From assembly GCA_003554185.1 (NCBI GenBank), contig PWFU01000035.1, forward strand, positions 1 through 32,266: a stretch of 32,266 nt of DNA, read 5' to 3'. Positions 1 through 8,043 of this stretch are shown one piece after another. The stretch is from Candidatus Dojkabacteria bacterium. GTDB lineage: Bacteria; Patescibacteriota; Dojkabacteria; SC72; T1SED10-24. The translations under genes were made by a program, and so were the position numbers. Within the stretch, counting starts at the first letter, position 1. Every line of letters starts with the position of its first letter. Below the pieces are notes generated by a model, which was not told the origin of the DNA, searched no databases, and saw only the letters and a list, made by a program, of their open reading frames with translations.

Positions 1-3
1 AAA

Positions 4-78
4 TGGCTCTGCGGGCAGGACTCGAACCTGCAACCTACCGGTTAACAGCCGGTTGCTCTACCATTGAGCTACCGCAGA
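4..78 (-). tRNA. tRNA-Asn (anticodon GTT)
   Basis: Read on the minus strand, a complete cloverleaf is visible. The acceptor stem TCTGCGG pairs with CCGCAGA, the T-loop is TTCGAGT, and the anticodon loop CTGTTAA carries GTT. The discriminator base is G and the 3' CCA is encoded (positions 4-6). The gene lies about 30 bases beyond the stop of the SanA-like gene on the same strand. What follows it downstream is outside the window. Confidence 0.95.
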
Positions 79-110
79 ATAACAGGAGTATTATACTTTA
101 AGTTGTTTTG

Positions 111-761
111 TTATTCAACAAAATCAAGCTCTACAGTACCCTTTATATAATCAGGATGAATTATATATACATCCAAAAAAGCTCTGTGTATTGCTAATAC
201 CTCTCTAGTTTTGTAATAGTCGCTACCTGCATATCGATATTTTGTTGCAGAATAACCTGTACTCTCTATCCCCATATTCTCACAAGTAAATATTGCTCTA
301 GATAGGTGGTATCCTTGTGATATTAGTAAAGCTTTATCTATTCCCCAAATATTTTTTGCTCTTGCACAAGTATCATAAGTTCTAAGGCCTGCATAGTCTC
401 TTACTAAATCCTCAGGTCTAATATCATGTTCGTAAAGCAAATAATCATACATAGCTTGCGGTTCGTTGTGATATATACTACTGTTGTCTCCTGACAGTAA
501 TATTTTTTCTATTTTTTCTTCATAATAAAGGTCTGCTACACTATCCAACCTATCTCTAAGCATATTGTTTGGTTGTCTATTCTCTTTTAGCCCTGCTCCG
601 AATACTATTGCGGTTTTATAATTTTCTATATCTTGTGCGCTTGTGTATATTTTATGTTGCCCGTAATGAATTATGACGATAGGGATCACTACTAGGTAGA
701 GTATAATAACTCCAAATATTACTAGGGCTGAAATTATGATTTTTTTCTTATGTTTTTCCAT
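111..761 (-). CDS. SanA/YdcF-like DUF218 membrane protein
   Basis: A 216-residue protein with a basic N-terminus and one membrane segment at about residues 8-30. The DUF218 fold follows: AIVFGAG opens the domain, and the later elements LLSGD, Y-NEPQAM and LLISQGYHLSRA match the SanA/ElyC/YdcF family. Members of this family act at the envelope, affecting barrier function and peptidoglycan or lipid-carrier metabolism; their chemistry is poorly defined. An in-frame TTG lies one codon upstream, but the ATG at 759-761 is the likelier start. That start overlaps the end of yvcK by 14 bases, so the two genes are probably translated from one transcript. The assignment to the family is firm; the exact role is not. 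Confidence 0.85.
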   Translation of the reverse strand: MEKHKKKIIISALVIFGVIILYLVVIPIVIIHYGQHKIYTSAQDIENYKTAIVFGAGLKENRQPNNMLRDRLDSVADLYYEEKIEKILLSGDNSSIYHNEPQAMYDYLLYEHDIRPEDLVRDYAGLRTYDTCARAKNIWGIDKALLISQGYHLSRAIFTCENMGIESTGYSATKYRYAGSDYYKTREVLAIHRAFLDVYIIHPDYIKGTVELDFVE

Positions 762-1728
762 CAAAGATATTTTTTAATACAACTCCTATTTTATCACAAT
801 CATGTCTTATCAAACTTCTTACTAGATCATCACCTTTTTGTCTTTTGCGCTCTTCCTTCTCAATTAAGTCTTTTCTGATTACTTTATATGCTTGATTGTC
901 GCTGACGTCGTCTGGTATAGGTTTTTCTTTTTTGTATTTACGAAGAATTTTTTCTGGGATTGGAGAGTTATTTATGAGAACGTGGTCTGGAACTCTTTGT
1001 GCGTATGTAGAAACTTCGTTTAATAATCCGCTTGCAGTTAAATGTCTTGTTTGTCCTTTTTTTGTCATCAAATTAGATATATATATTAATTTTGCTTTTG
1101 ATTCATTTATCGCTTTGGGAATACCGAGAACTAGTAAATTGGCTATTGTTGTTGTATATAGGTCTCCTGGCCCTAGTATTATGTAATCTGATTCTTTAAT
1201 TGCCTTAATCGCTCTTTTGCTTGCTTTAACTGTAGGTTTAGTATAAATGTGTGTAATTCTTTCATTAGAAAAGTTTCTAGGCTCATCTATGCTATGTTCT
1301 CCATGTCTTATTTTTCCGTTATCATATTCAGCTACAAGTTTACACATTTTGTCTGTTACTGGTATGACATGCCCTTGTACTTCAAGGATATCTGAAAGTT
1401 CTTGTATGGATTTTTCTTCTGAATTAAGTAATTTTGAAAGCGCTACAAGTGTTAAATTACCTACTGTGTGCCCTTTTAAATTTTTACCTGAATCGAACCT
1501 ATATTCTAAGACCTCTTTTAGTTTATCATCATCCTTTTTAGATAGTGCTAAAATACTCTTTCTTATATCACTTACAGGTAATAGTCCAAAAACCTCTCGT
1601 ATAACTTGATTACTACCTCCATCATCCATCATTGTAACAATGACGTTGATGTTTAGTTCTTTGTATTTTTTGAGCCCTTTGAGTACCGATGATGTACCAG
1701 TACCCCCTCCGATTACAGTAATATTCAT
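748..1728 (-). CDS. yvcK: YvcK/CofD-family gluconeogenesis factor
   Basis: A 326-residue protein of usual family length. It opens with the nucleotide-binding motif IGGGTGTSSVLKGLK. Other family blocks are MDDGGSN, LPVSDIRK, GHTVGNL, LGPGDLYTT and YISNLMTKKGQT. YvcK proteins belong to the CofD-like fold and bind UDP-sugars. In Firmicutes and Actinobacteria they support cell-wall synthesis and growth on gluconeogenic carbon sources. Here it precedes a SanA-like envelope protein, overlapping it slightly, which fits a cell-wall role. The 42-base gap to the divergent gene at 1771 must hold promoters for both directions. It is AT-rich and I cannot single out one promoter with confidence. Confidence 0.93.
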   Translation of the reverse strand: MNITVIGGGTGTSSVLKGLKKYKELNINVIVTMMDDGGSNQVIREVFGLLPVSDIRKSILALSKKDDDKLKEVLEYRFDSGKNLKGHTVGNLTLVALSKLLNSEEKSIQELSDILEVQGHVIPVTDKMCKLVAEYDNGKIRHGEHSIDEPRNFSNERITHIYTKPTVKASKRAIKAIKESDYIILGPGDLYTTTIANLLVLGIPKAINESKAKLIYISNLMTKKGQTRHLTASGLLNEVSTYAQRVPDHVLINNSPIPEKILRKYKKEKPIPDDVSDNQAYKVIRKDLIEKEERKRQKGDDLVRSLIRHDCDKIGVVLKNIFDGKT

Positions 1729-1770
1729 ATTAGTATTTTACTATATATCTATATAAATGTAGAATAAGCA

Positions 1771-2604
1771 ATGTTTTATAGGAGAAAGGATGGAAATAAA
1801 ATTCAGTGTACTGCATGTGCTAGAAATTGTGAAATTATTGATAGTCACGTGGGGTACTGTGGTGTTAGATCTTGTAATGTAAAAGATTTAAAGATACTTA
1901 ATTATGGTAAATTTACTATAGTCAAAAAACATAAAAAAGATCTTTTGGTGGGGGGTATTGGATCGAACATGAGGTATTCTTTTGATATGGATTGGGATAT
2001 GTCTATCTTACCTTATCTTCTGGCTAAATCTACCCGTAGAGAAGAAGTAAACTCCTTTATTTCAAAGATAGGGTATGAATATACTCCACAAGAATTAGTT
2101 GAATATGCTCAAAGTAAAGGTTGTAATAGAGTTGTTTTTCAATATAATGAGCCAATTGTGTATATAGAGTATGTTTTAGAAGTAGCAAAGATTTTTAATG
2201 TTAAGTTGGTATCAAATGGATATTTTAGTAAGGAAGTTTTGGAAGGCATCCTTTCCAATATTTCTGATATAGATATATATTTGTATAGTATATTTGATAA
2301 ATTCTATTTCAAACATAGCAAAGCTCAATTAAGTATTATCCGTGAAAATATATACAAGCTTTATTCAAATAATAAAAATTTACGAATAATTTGTCCTCTG
2401 ATACCACAAGAAAACGATGATCAAAAAAACATAGAGAATATCGTAATGTTCATAAGGTATTTTTCTCCCAGTATACCTCTTGTTTTAAAAAAATATTACC
2501 CTTCATATCGAATGGTAGATAAGGAGGTTACGAAAGATGAAAAAATGCAAGAGTGTGAAAAAATTGCGTTGAAAAATGGCTTACAAGATGTTATTCTAGA
2601 GTAA
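1771..2604 (+). CDS. AmmeMemoRadiSam-type radical SAM homologue lacking all three cluster cysteines
   Basis: A 277-residue protein that aligns along its length with the radical SAM member of the AmmeMemoRadiSam group (PflA-like). The N-terminal cysteine block is kept: C13, C16, C20, C30-G-V-R and C35. The AdoMet-proximal block FQYNEP and the later VSNGY are also kept. The region that should carry CX3CX2C reads GSNMRYSFDMDWDMS. In the family this segment is G-C-N-x-R-C-x-F-C-x-N-W-D, so residues S65, Y69 and D72 stand where the cysteines should be. The 4Fe-4S cluster therefore should not form, and standard radical chemistry is not expected. The gene is intact, without frameshifts, so it looks maintained rather than decaying. 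It is followed closely by hpf. The present function is unknown. Confidence 0.8.
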   Translation: MFYRRKDGNKIQCTACARNCEIIDSHVGYCGVRSCNVKDLKILNYGKFTIVKKHKKDLLVGGIGSNMRYSFDMDWDMSILPYLLAKSTRREEVNSFISKIGYEYTPQELVEYAQSKGCNRVVFQYNEPIVYIEYVLEVAKIFNVKLVSNGYFSKEVLEGILSNISDIDIYLYSIFDKFYFKHSKAQLSIIRENIYKLYSNNKNLRIICPLIPQENDDQKNIENIVMFIRYFSPSIPLVLKKYYPSYRMVDKEVTKDEKMQECEKIALKNGLQDVILE

Positions 2605-2624
2605 TAAATTATTATTTGTTTTTT

Positions 2625-3239
2625 ATGGAGATTAATGAAATACAAATCAAATTCATATCAATGGATTCTACTGAAGCCATTAAGAATTACGTGTTTAAGA
2701 AGTTAGGAAAGGTAGAAAATTTTTTAGAAAAAGCAACCAAGGGAGAAGTAGTTCTCCACGAAAAAACTCAAACCAGAGGGGTTGATGAAGATTTTCGAAT
2801 AGATATAAATATAAATTTGCCGGGGAGTTTCGTAGTAGTACAAGAAGAAGGTGAGGATTTGTATGCCTTGATAGATAAAGCAGTAGATGTTTTGACAAGA
2901 AGATTAAAAAGATATCATGATAAATTATCCCAATGGGAAGGTAAAACACCTTGGAAAGTTATTGCTGCCGAAGAGGCTATGGCAGAGTATGAACCAGAAG
3001 ATGAGGAATATGGAAATTATGCAGATTATACACCCCAAATAGCAGTGCATAAAAAAATAGAAGATTTGAGACCTTTAGAAGATGCTGAGGCTATAGAGAA
3101 AATGGAGCTAATGGGTTTTGATCAATTATTGTTTAAGAGTAAAAGAGGAAAATATTGTATGGTGTATAGGAGAGGGGATGGCACCTATGGCTTGGTAGAA
3201 CCTATGGAAGATCAACTTGAGGATAGTGATAGTTCTTAA
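2625..3239 (+). CDS. hpf: Ribosome hibernation promoting factor, long form
   Basis: A 204-residue protein with the two-domain layout of long HPF. Residues 1 to about 105 form the beta-alpha-beta-beta-beta-alpha ribosome-binding domain (EIQIKF, AIKNYVFKKLGKVE, then a strand rich in DIN). Residues about 150-200 form the C-terminal dimerisation domain (RPLEDAEAIEKMELMGFDQLLFK, VYRRGDGTYGLVEP). Long HPF binds the 30S decoding region and dimerises 70S ribosomes into inactive 100S particles in starvation. A TTG at 2616 would add three residues (MFF), but the ATG at 2625 begins the conserved domain. No Shine-Dalgarno sequence is visible before either. The gene lies 20 bases after the radical-SAM-like gene and ends just before a hairpin terminator. 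Confidence 0.93.
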   Translation: MEINEIQIKFISMDSTEAIKNYVFKKLGKVENFLEKATKGEVVLHEKTQTRGVDEDFRIDININLPGSFVVVQEEGEDLYALIDKAVDVLTRRLKRYHDKLSQWEGKTPWKVIAAEEAMAEYEPEDEEYGNYADYTPQIAVHKKIEDLRPLEDAEAIEKMELMGFDQLLFKSKRGKYCMVYRRGDGTYGLVEPMEDQLEDSDSS

Positions 3240-3256
3240 TTCAAGATTCAAATAAT

Positions 3257-3285
3257 AAAAAAAGGACGCCTAAGGCGTCCTTTTT
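3257..3285. terminator. Bidirectional intrinsic terminator
   Basis: A seven-base-pair GC-rich stem, GGACGCC and GGCGTCC, with a TAA loop lies at 3264-3280. Seven A precede it and five T follow it. It sits between two convergent genes (hpf and the SurA-like gene), so the same hairpin can end transcription from both sides. It is the clearest terminator in the window. Confidence 0.92.
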
Positions 3286-3304
3286 CAGTTACAAAGAGCT
3301 CTTA

Positions 3305-4279
3305 TTAATCCTCATCTTCGACATCCATATCTTCATCGATTTCTATCTCCATATCCTCCATATCTTGCTCCAAACCTTCCATCATAATATCATCTTGCAT
3401 TAATTCATCCTCTACCTCATCATCATCTACCTCTCTCCCCAAGAGATTATTGATAACGTTTCTTGTAGCTTTGAAAAGCTCATACTCTCTACCTTCCTGC
3501 TCTATTGCTTGAGGTGTATTAAGTTGTATGGAAATATCATCTCTAAATTCTTGGATTAGTTGCCCTCTTTGCTGATGTACCTGATCTTGTATGTAGATAT
3601 CCTCAATCTCATCCTTTTCTTCATCAAAGTCTACATCCTCAGCATTTGGATAAATGAATTCCTTATTTTGTTCAAAGAATTCACCTAAATCCTCATCCGT
3701 ATATTCTAGTGTAGGCCCAACTATCTCTCTTAGTATAAGTTCCTGTCTAAGTTGGGCCCTTAACTCACCTTCTTGCATACCATACATGGCTAGGGTTTGT
3801 TCTAATGCCTCTTCACCTCCAGACTGTTCTGCTACTTTCGCATATTCTTCATCAACATCTTCTGTCTCAATATTAATACCTTCTTCAGCTCCGATTAAAT
3901 CAATTATCTTCTCTTCTACAAGCATATTTGCAACTTGATCTCCATGCATTTCTTCAAGCCTTTCTATATACTCACTTCTAGAAATCCTGTGCCCATCAAC
4001 AACAGCAATGCTAGCATGGTTATTTAAATACTGAACAAAAAAGTCTGCACCCATCAAAACCAAAATCAAGACAAGTATAAAGATGAGTACTTTTGTAAAT
4101 TTACTGGCCTGAGCTCCTTTAGTAGACTCTATACTGCAAGTGGAATCTTTTGTTGTTTTTTTACTTTCTGCAGCTTTAACATCTTTCTTTGCAGATTTTG
4201 AGCTCTTGGCACTTTTAGCGGTCTGGGCTTCTTTACGTTTCCCAGATGTTTTCTTGGAACTTTCTTTCTTTTTATTCAT
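3305..4279 (-). CDS. Membrane-anchored SurA-N-like protein without PPIase domain
   Basis: A 324-residue protein in three parts. Residues 1-60 are a strongly basic Lys/Ala/Ser-rich segment, expected to stay in the cytoplasm. Residues 62-84 are a membrane helix. The outer part (about 90-250) resembles the SurA/PrsA chaperone N-terminal domain: VAVVDGHRISRSEY-type opening (here IAVVDGHRIS), helices with a VEEKIIDLI segment, and the TDEDL..FF..NKEFI block. The parvulin domain that normally follows is absent. Instead, residues from about 284 to the end are almost entirely acidic (VDDDEVEDE, DEDMDVEDED). A folding or holding role for exported proteins is plausible. It is the last gene of the minus-strand run from prfB, 17 bases after the lamin-tail gene. 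Confidence 0.65.
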   Translation of the reverse strand: MNKKKESSKKTSGKRKEAQTAKSAKSSKSAKKDVKAAESKKTTKDSTCSIESTKGAQASKFTKVLIFILVLILVLMGADFFVQYLNNHASIAVVDGHRISRSEYIERLEEMHGDQVANMLVEEKIIDLIGAEEGINIETEDVDEEYAKVAEQSGGEEALEQTLAMYGMQEGELRAQLRQELILREIVGPTLEYTDEDLGEFFEQNKEFIYPNAEDVDFDEEKDEIEDIYIQDQVHQQRGQLIQEFRDDISIQLNTPQAIEQEGREYELFKATRNVINNLLGREVDDDEVEDELMQDDIMMEGLEQDMEDMEIEIDEDMDVEDED

Positions 4280-4296
4280 ACAAAATTGAAATCAAA

Positions 4297-5775
4297 TTAT
4301 TTAATGTCCGGTATTCTAACAAAATTCTGCTTTTGTATAAAGGGTTGTAGTTTTCTAAACAAACAATATCCTATTAAGGAGGTAAAAAAGAGTAATAAAA
4401 AAATACTTAAAAAGAGGGGTGAACCAGTGTCTTCCAATGTTTCTTTTCCAGATATTTCTTCTTTTTTAAAAACTCGAGGATATTTTAAGGTAAAATTTTC
4501 ATTCTTGTTTTGGATAAAAATTCCTTTTATTGAATAATAAAAATTATCTTGTAAATTTTCATTTTCTATAACTATATCACCAAAATTCTTTTGTATACAA
4601 TTGCATATACTGGAGTATTCTCCTTTTACTTCAACAGTCTGGTTGAACATTTGACTGTAGTTATTAGTATTAAGTTCTTGAACTTCTATATTTTTTAGGT
4701 CGCTTTCTTCGATAAGGTAGATATTTGATTTGCTATTTGGTGAAAATTTTAATTCAGATGTATAACAACTATCTACGTCACATCCATTACATTTAGCTAT
4801 ATAGGCTCGGCTTTCATCGGATATTACATACATTTCATTATATTTATATTGAATACATACATTAACTATATAGTTTGCATCTTTTCTAATTTTGAGGATC
4901 TCTGATAAATCAACATAGCTCCATTCCTTCTTGAGATTATGTGTAGCTTTTGTGGGGGTACATGGAATGAATTCATCATTTGCATTACTATTTAAGCGGC
5001 AATAGCTGTATTTTGAGGAGATTCTGTCCCTTAAGAAACTATCTTTTTTAATTCCATCAGGGTTATATAGTTCTATATTTATTTTTTTGAATTTCCCTGG
5101 GAGTATAAAAAAGTTTTCCTTAACATCATTATCCAGATATTCTTTCTTATCATTTATTTTTACATACCACTGATTTATATCCTCAGGTGGAATAGGTGTG
5201 TAGAATTCAATAAAATTGCTAAAAACTTCACTAATTATTATATTACTCTCTTCTTCTTCTTCTTCTTCAATATTTTTTTCTCCAGGAGTAGGGGAATTTG
5301 TAACAAAAAAATCTTCTTCTGAATGACCGGTATTACTATAGTTTCTTCGAGCAATACTGTAATTGTTTGGTGACATTTCAATAATATCTTCTTCTTTAGC
5401 TATTTCTCCTAAATCATTCTTGAGTTCATTTCTATTTGGATGGCTATATAATACGGTGTTTATTATTTCTTCTGAGGAATTTAAAATTCTAACTCCATCT
5501 GTTTTACCAAGACCATTTTGCATAGCTAGAAGGTTAGTGTAATAATCACAATCTTCTATTTCTTCTTCGCATATTAATATATATTCTTCAGGCTTTATTT
5601 CACTTTCTTCAGGAAATACAAAAGATGTATTGTATCTAACTCCACCCACTTGTATTTTCCAACCGGATATATCAATGATTTCATTGGATACATTGACCAA
5701 TTCTAACCATTCTCTACCTTGGTCTACTCCATCTAAAGCAGGGAGAAATTCATTAATGAGTATGGTATCTTCCAT
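4297..5775 (-). CDS. Lamin-tail-domain protein with C-terminal membrane anchor
   Basis: A 492-residue protein. Residues 3 to about 110 match the lamin-tail (LTD) beta-sandwich: ILINEFLPA, EWLELVNVSNEIIDISGWKIQ, then LGKTDGVRILNS. After a poly-Glu linker (170-176) a second beta-rich region starts with NIIISEVFSNFIEFYTP, which resembles the start of another LTD-like repeat. The tail carries EDTGSP and then one hydrophobic helix (about 454-474) and a basic end, like a C-terminal wall or membrane anchor. No signal peptide is present at the ATG, and an in-frame stop lies only 11 codons upstream (5809-5811), so none can be restored by moving the start. Lamin-tail proteins in bacteria are mostly extracellular or linked to nucleases; no nuclease domain is seen here. 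Confidence 0.65.
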   Translation of the reverse strand: MEDTILINEFLPALDGVDQGREWLELVNVSNEIIDISGWKIQVGGVRYNTSFVFPEESEIKPEEYILICEEEIEDCDYYTNLLAMQNGLGKTDGVRILNSSEEIINTVLYSHPNRNELKNDLGEIAKEEDIIEMSPNNYSIARRNYSNTGHSEEDFFVTNSPTPGEKNIEEEEEEESNIIISEVFSNFIEFYTPIPPEDINQWYVKINDKKEYLDNDVKENFFILPGKFKKINIELYNPDGIKKDSFLRDRISSKYSYCRLNSNANDEFIPCTPTKATHNLKKEWSYVDLSEILKIRKDANYIVNVCIQYKYNEMYVISDESRAYIAKCNGCDVDSCYTSELKFSPNSKSNIYLIEESDLKNIEVQELNTNNYSQMFNQTVEVKGEYSSICNCIQKNFGDIVIENENLQDNFYYSIKGIFIQNKNENFTLKYPRVFKKEEISGKETLEDTGSPLFLSIFLLLFFTSLIGYCLFRKLQPFIQKQNFVRIPDIK

Positions 5776-5837
5776 ACTGGATTTTAATAGGGCGGAATTA
5801 GGGAAATATTATGAAGATATTAATTATTAGAATTAGA

Positions 5838-7100
5838 TTATTGAAGATGAAGATAAATTGTTACCCAGCCGTTGGGATGTTCTATTAATGCGTATTTTCC
5901 ATTACAGACGGGTTCAATACCTCGAGTAAGATTCCCGTCCTTCGCAGCTACAACTGGTGCTCCATAATAGCTTACCAAGTCAATTGCCATACCTTGATGA
6001 TGATCTTGGGTTAATTCAACTTGATTACCTTCTAGGGGTATAGTCATAGAACCGCTGCTTACAAGATAAAGTCCCCTCGAGGATTTCTCAGGGCCTTTTT
6101 GTAAATAACCATCCCAAGGATTTATATCCCCCCAAAAATATCCCCAATTGGAATACGTAGTCCCGCTGTTTATTGAGAAATGCAAATGTGGTCCTGTGGT
6201 ACATCCTGTGTTTCCCATTCGACCAATTGGTTGTCCAGCTTGCACTGGTCCAACATAGTCATCTCTTAATTCACCTCTTTCCCACATTTTTGCTAACAAT
6301 TCAGAGATCTTGGCATCTAGGTTTCTTCTTTCTGCCTTTGTCTGTTTTAACTCGGCTTCTTGTTGTTCTTCTCTAATCTTTGATTGTGTTAAGAGATTGG
6401 AGTGTTCATTTCTTTGGCTTTCTAACCTCTCTTCTTCCTCATTTAGCTCTGCTCTTGTATCTTCCATATCAATTCTAGTTTCTTCTAAATCTAATTGTGT
6501 TTTTTCTAAGTCTTCTCTTTCATCATCAAGCTCAGCATTTTGGTCTACCATTTCCTGTAAAAGTCCCCTATCATTCTTTCTCGCTTCATTAAGGTATTTT
6601 AGTTTCCTAAATAATTCATCAGTGTTATCTGCTTGTAAAAAGATTTCTAAAGGACTGAGGAAAGTATACTTGTAAGATATTGAGAGTCTTTCTGCAATTG
6701 AATCTTGCAGACGTTCTGTCTCTTGGGATAGGGTAGTTATGCTATTCGTTATTTTATCAATCTCTCGTCTTAGTATCCTTATCTGAACATTTTTTGCTTC
6801 TAATTGAGTTTCTAACCTTTTTATTTCATTCTCTGTTCTTTCAATTTCAATCTCTAAATGTCTTATCTGTTCACTCAGAGACATCTGTCTTGTTTCTTCT
6901 TCTGAAATACTTCTTGAGAGTTCCTCTGATCTTTCTTGTAACTCTTGTTGTTGTTCCTGTAAATCTTCGTAACATTGATCTAGAGTTACATCTTCTGGGC
7001 ATATATCGTCTATGGATCCTGCCTGTGAATTGAATAGGGCAGTTAGTAAGAAAGTGCTTAAAAAGCAAATTGTTAAAATCTTATACAAGCCTATTCTCAT
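5838..7100 (-). CDS. EnvC-like coiled-coil murein hydrolase with circularly permuted M23 domain
   Basis: A 420-residue secreted protein. Residues 1-28 form a signal peptide and residues about 40-280 a long coiled coil of the EnvC/CwlO type. The peptidase domain is out of the usual order. The segment that normally closes LytM/M23 domains comes first (283-332: VQAGQPIGRMGNTG, then HLHF with H305 and H307, then INPWDGYL). The segment that normally opens the domain comes last (about 353-420: MTIPLEG, H368-QGMAI-D374, GAPVVAAKDG, and YLHL with H418 two residues from the end). All metal and catalytic positions are present, so an active permuted enzyme is expected. It lies 6 bases after ftsX, and FtsEX classically activates such hydrolases at the division site. 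The stop at 5838 truncates nothing of the permuted unit. Confidence 0.85.
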   Translation of the reverse strand: MRIGLYKILTICFLSTFLLTALFNSQAGSIDDICPEDVTLDQCYEDLQEQQQELQERSEELSRSISEEETRQMSLSEQIRHLEIEIERTENEIKRLETQLEAKNVQIRILRREIDKITNSITTLSQETERLQDSIAERLSISYKYTFLSPLEIFLQADNTDELFRKLKYLNEARKNDRGLLQEMVDQNAELDDEREDLEKTQLDLEETRIDMEDTRAELNEEEERLESQRNEHSNLLTQSKIREEQQEAELKQTKAERRNLDAKISELLAKMWERGELRDDYVGPVQAGQPIGRMGNTGCTTGPHLHFSINSGTTYSNWGYFWGDINPWDGYLQKGPEKSSRGLYLVSSGSMTIPLEGNQVELTQDHHQGMAIDLVSYYGAPVVAAKDGNLTRGIEPVCNGKYALIEHPNGWVTIYLHLQ

Positions 7101-7106
7101 GTTTTT

Positions 7107-8042
7107 TTACTTTTTCTTTAAATTTAGATTTTTTATTAAACTAATAGTACTAGCAATATATCCAACTACCAAACCGAAACCTATGTGTATACCAAGGAAT
7201 GATAGTATGAAAGGAGCATTTGGATACGTTACAAAATCTAAATTAAAGTCTCTTAAAGTTTGCTGTATCAAAGTATAGAAATCAGTATCCTGGTTATAGT
7301 GCAAGAACACAAACCAAGGGACTAAAATGATTAATGCAGAAAGTAAACCACCAAGCGCTCCGTAAATCATTCCCTCTATCTTAAAAGGCCATTTTATGTA
7401 ACTATCTTCTCCACCGATTACGTGCATAATTTCAATTTCTTTCTGATGTAACGTTACATTAAAACCCACCGTAATTGAAACGACAGTAAAAGCTATTAGT
7501 AGAAGTATGGGGATAATAACCATTGCTGCATAAGTTACTGCAGCAGATGCACTTTTCATTATTTCTATGACATCTTCAAAGAATAGAACTTCATCTATGT
7601 ATGGGTTTTCCTTCTTTTCTTCAGATATATCCTCAATTACTTTAGTTAAATCCTCTGCACTTTTGGCTCTAATATTTAAACTTGGGGGTAAGACGTTTGC
7701 TGTTATAGTTTCTATCAATTCCTTATCATCTTGGAAGTCTTCCTTATACAGTTCAAAAGCATCTTCCTGTGAGATGTACTCTATGTCTTCTATATAATCG
7801 TGCTCATCTATTTCATCTCTAAAATCTAAGATTTCTTCTTCTGGTGTTTCTTGATCAAAGAATACTATAACTTGGGCTTTTGTTTCGTAAAACGCTACTG
7901 CTTCTCTGGCTATTAATGAAGATATTAAAAATAGTGATGATATTAAAAAAACTATGGTTATTACAAAGACTGTAGAAAAGGACAAGAATTTGTTCCTCTT
8001 TATACTCTTTCTTGTAGCTCTAAGCGTATTTCTTACTCCCAT
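7107..8042 (-). CDS. ftsX: Cell-division ABC transporter permease-like protein FtsX
   Basis: A 311-residue protein of the usual FtsX plan: a basic cytoplasmic start, a first membrane helix (about 22-44), an extracellular domain (about 50-160) and three further helices (about 168-192, 220-245 and 275-300). The segment VGFNVTLHQKEIEIMHVIGGEDSYI matches the conserved FtsX/MacB-type cytoplasmic loop. FtsX does not transport. It carries the ATP-driven conformational signal of FtsE across the membrane to a periplasmic or extracellular hydrolase regulator. The gene starts one base after the ftsE stop and is followed after 6 bases by the coiled-coil M23 gene, its likely partner. Confidence 0.93.
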   Translation of the reverse strand: MGVRNTLRATRKSIKRNKFLSFSTVFVITIVFLISSLFLISSLIAREAVAFYETKAQVIVFFDQETPEEEILDFRDEIDEHDYIEDIEYISQEDAFELYKEDFQDDKELIETITANVLPPSLNIRAKSAEDLTKVIEDISEEKKENPYIDEVLFFEDVIEIMKSASAAVTYAAMVIIPILLLIAFTVVSITVGFNVTLHQKEIEIMHVIGGEDSYIKWPFKIEGMIYGALGGLLSALIILVPWFVFLHYNQDTDFYTLIQQTLRDFNLDFVTYPNAPFILSFLGIHIGFGLVVGYIASTISLIKNLNLKKK

Positions 8043-8043
8043 T

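Noticed and set aside
5251-5273. CTT/TTC triplet run as a simple repeat
   Set aside because: It is the poly-Glu codon run of the lamin-tail protein read on the other strand.
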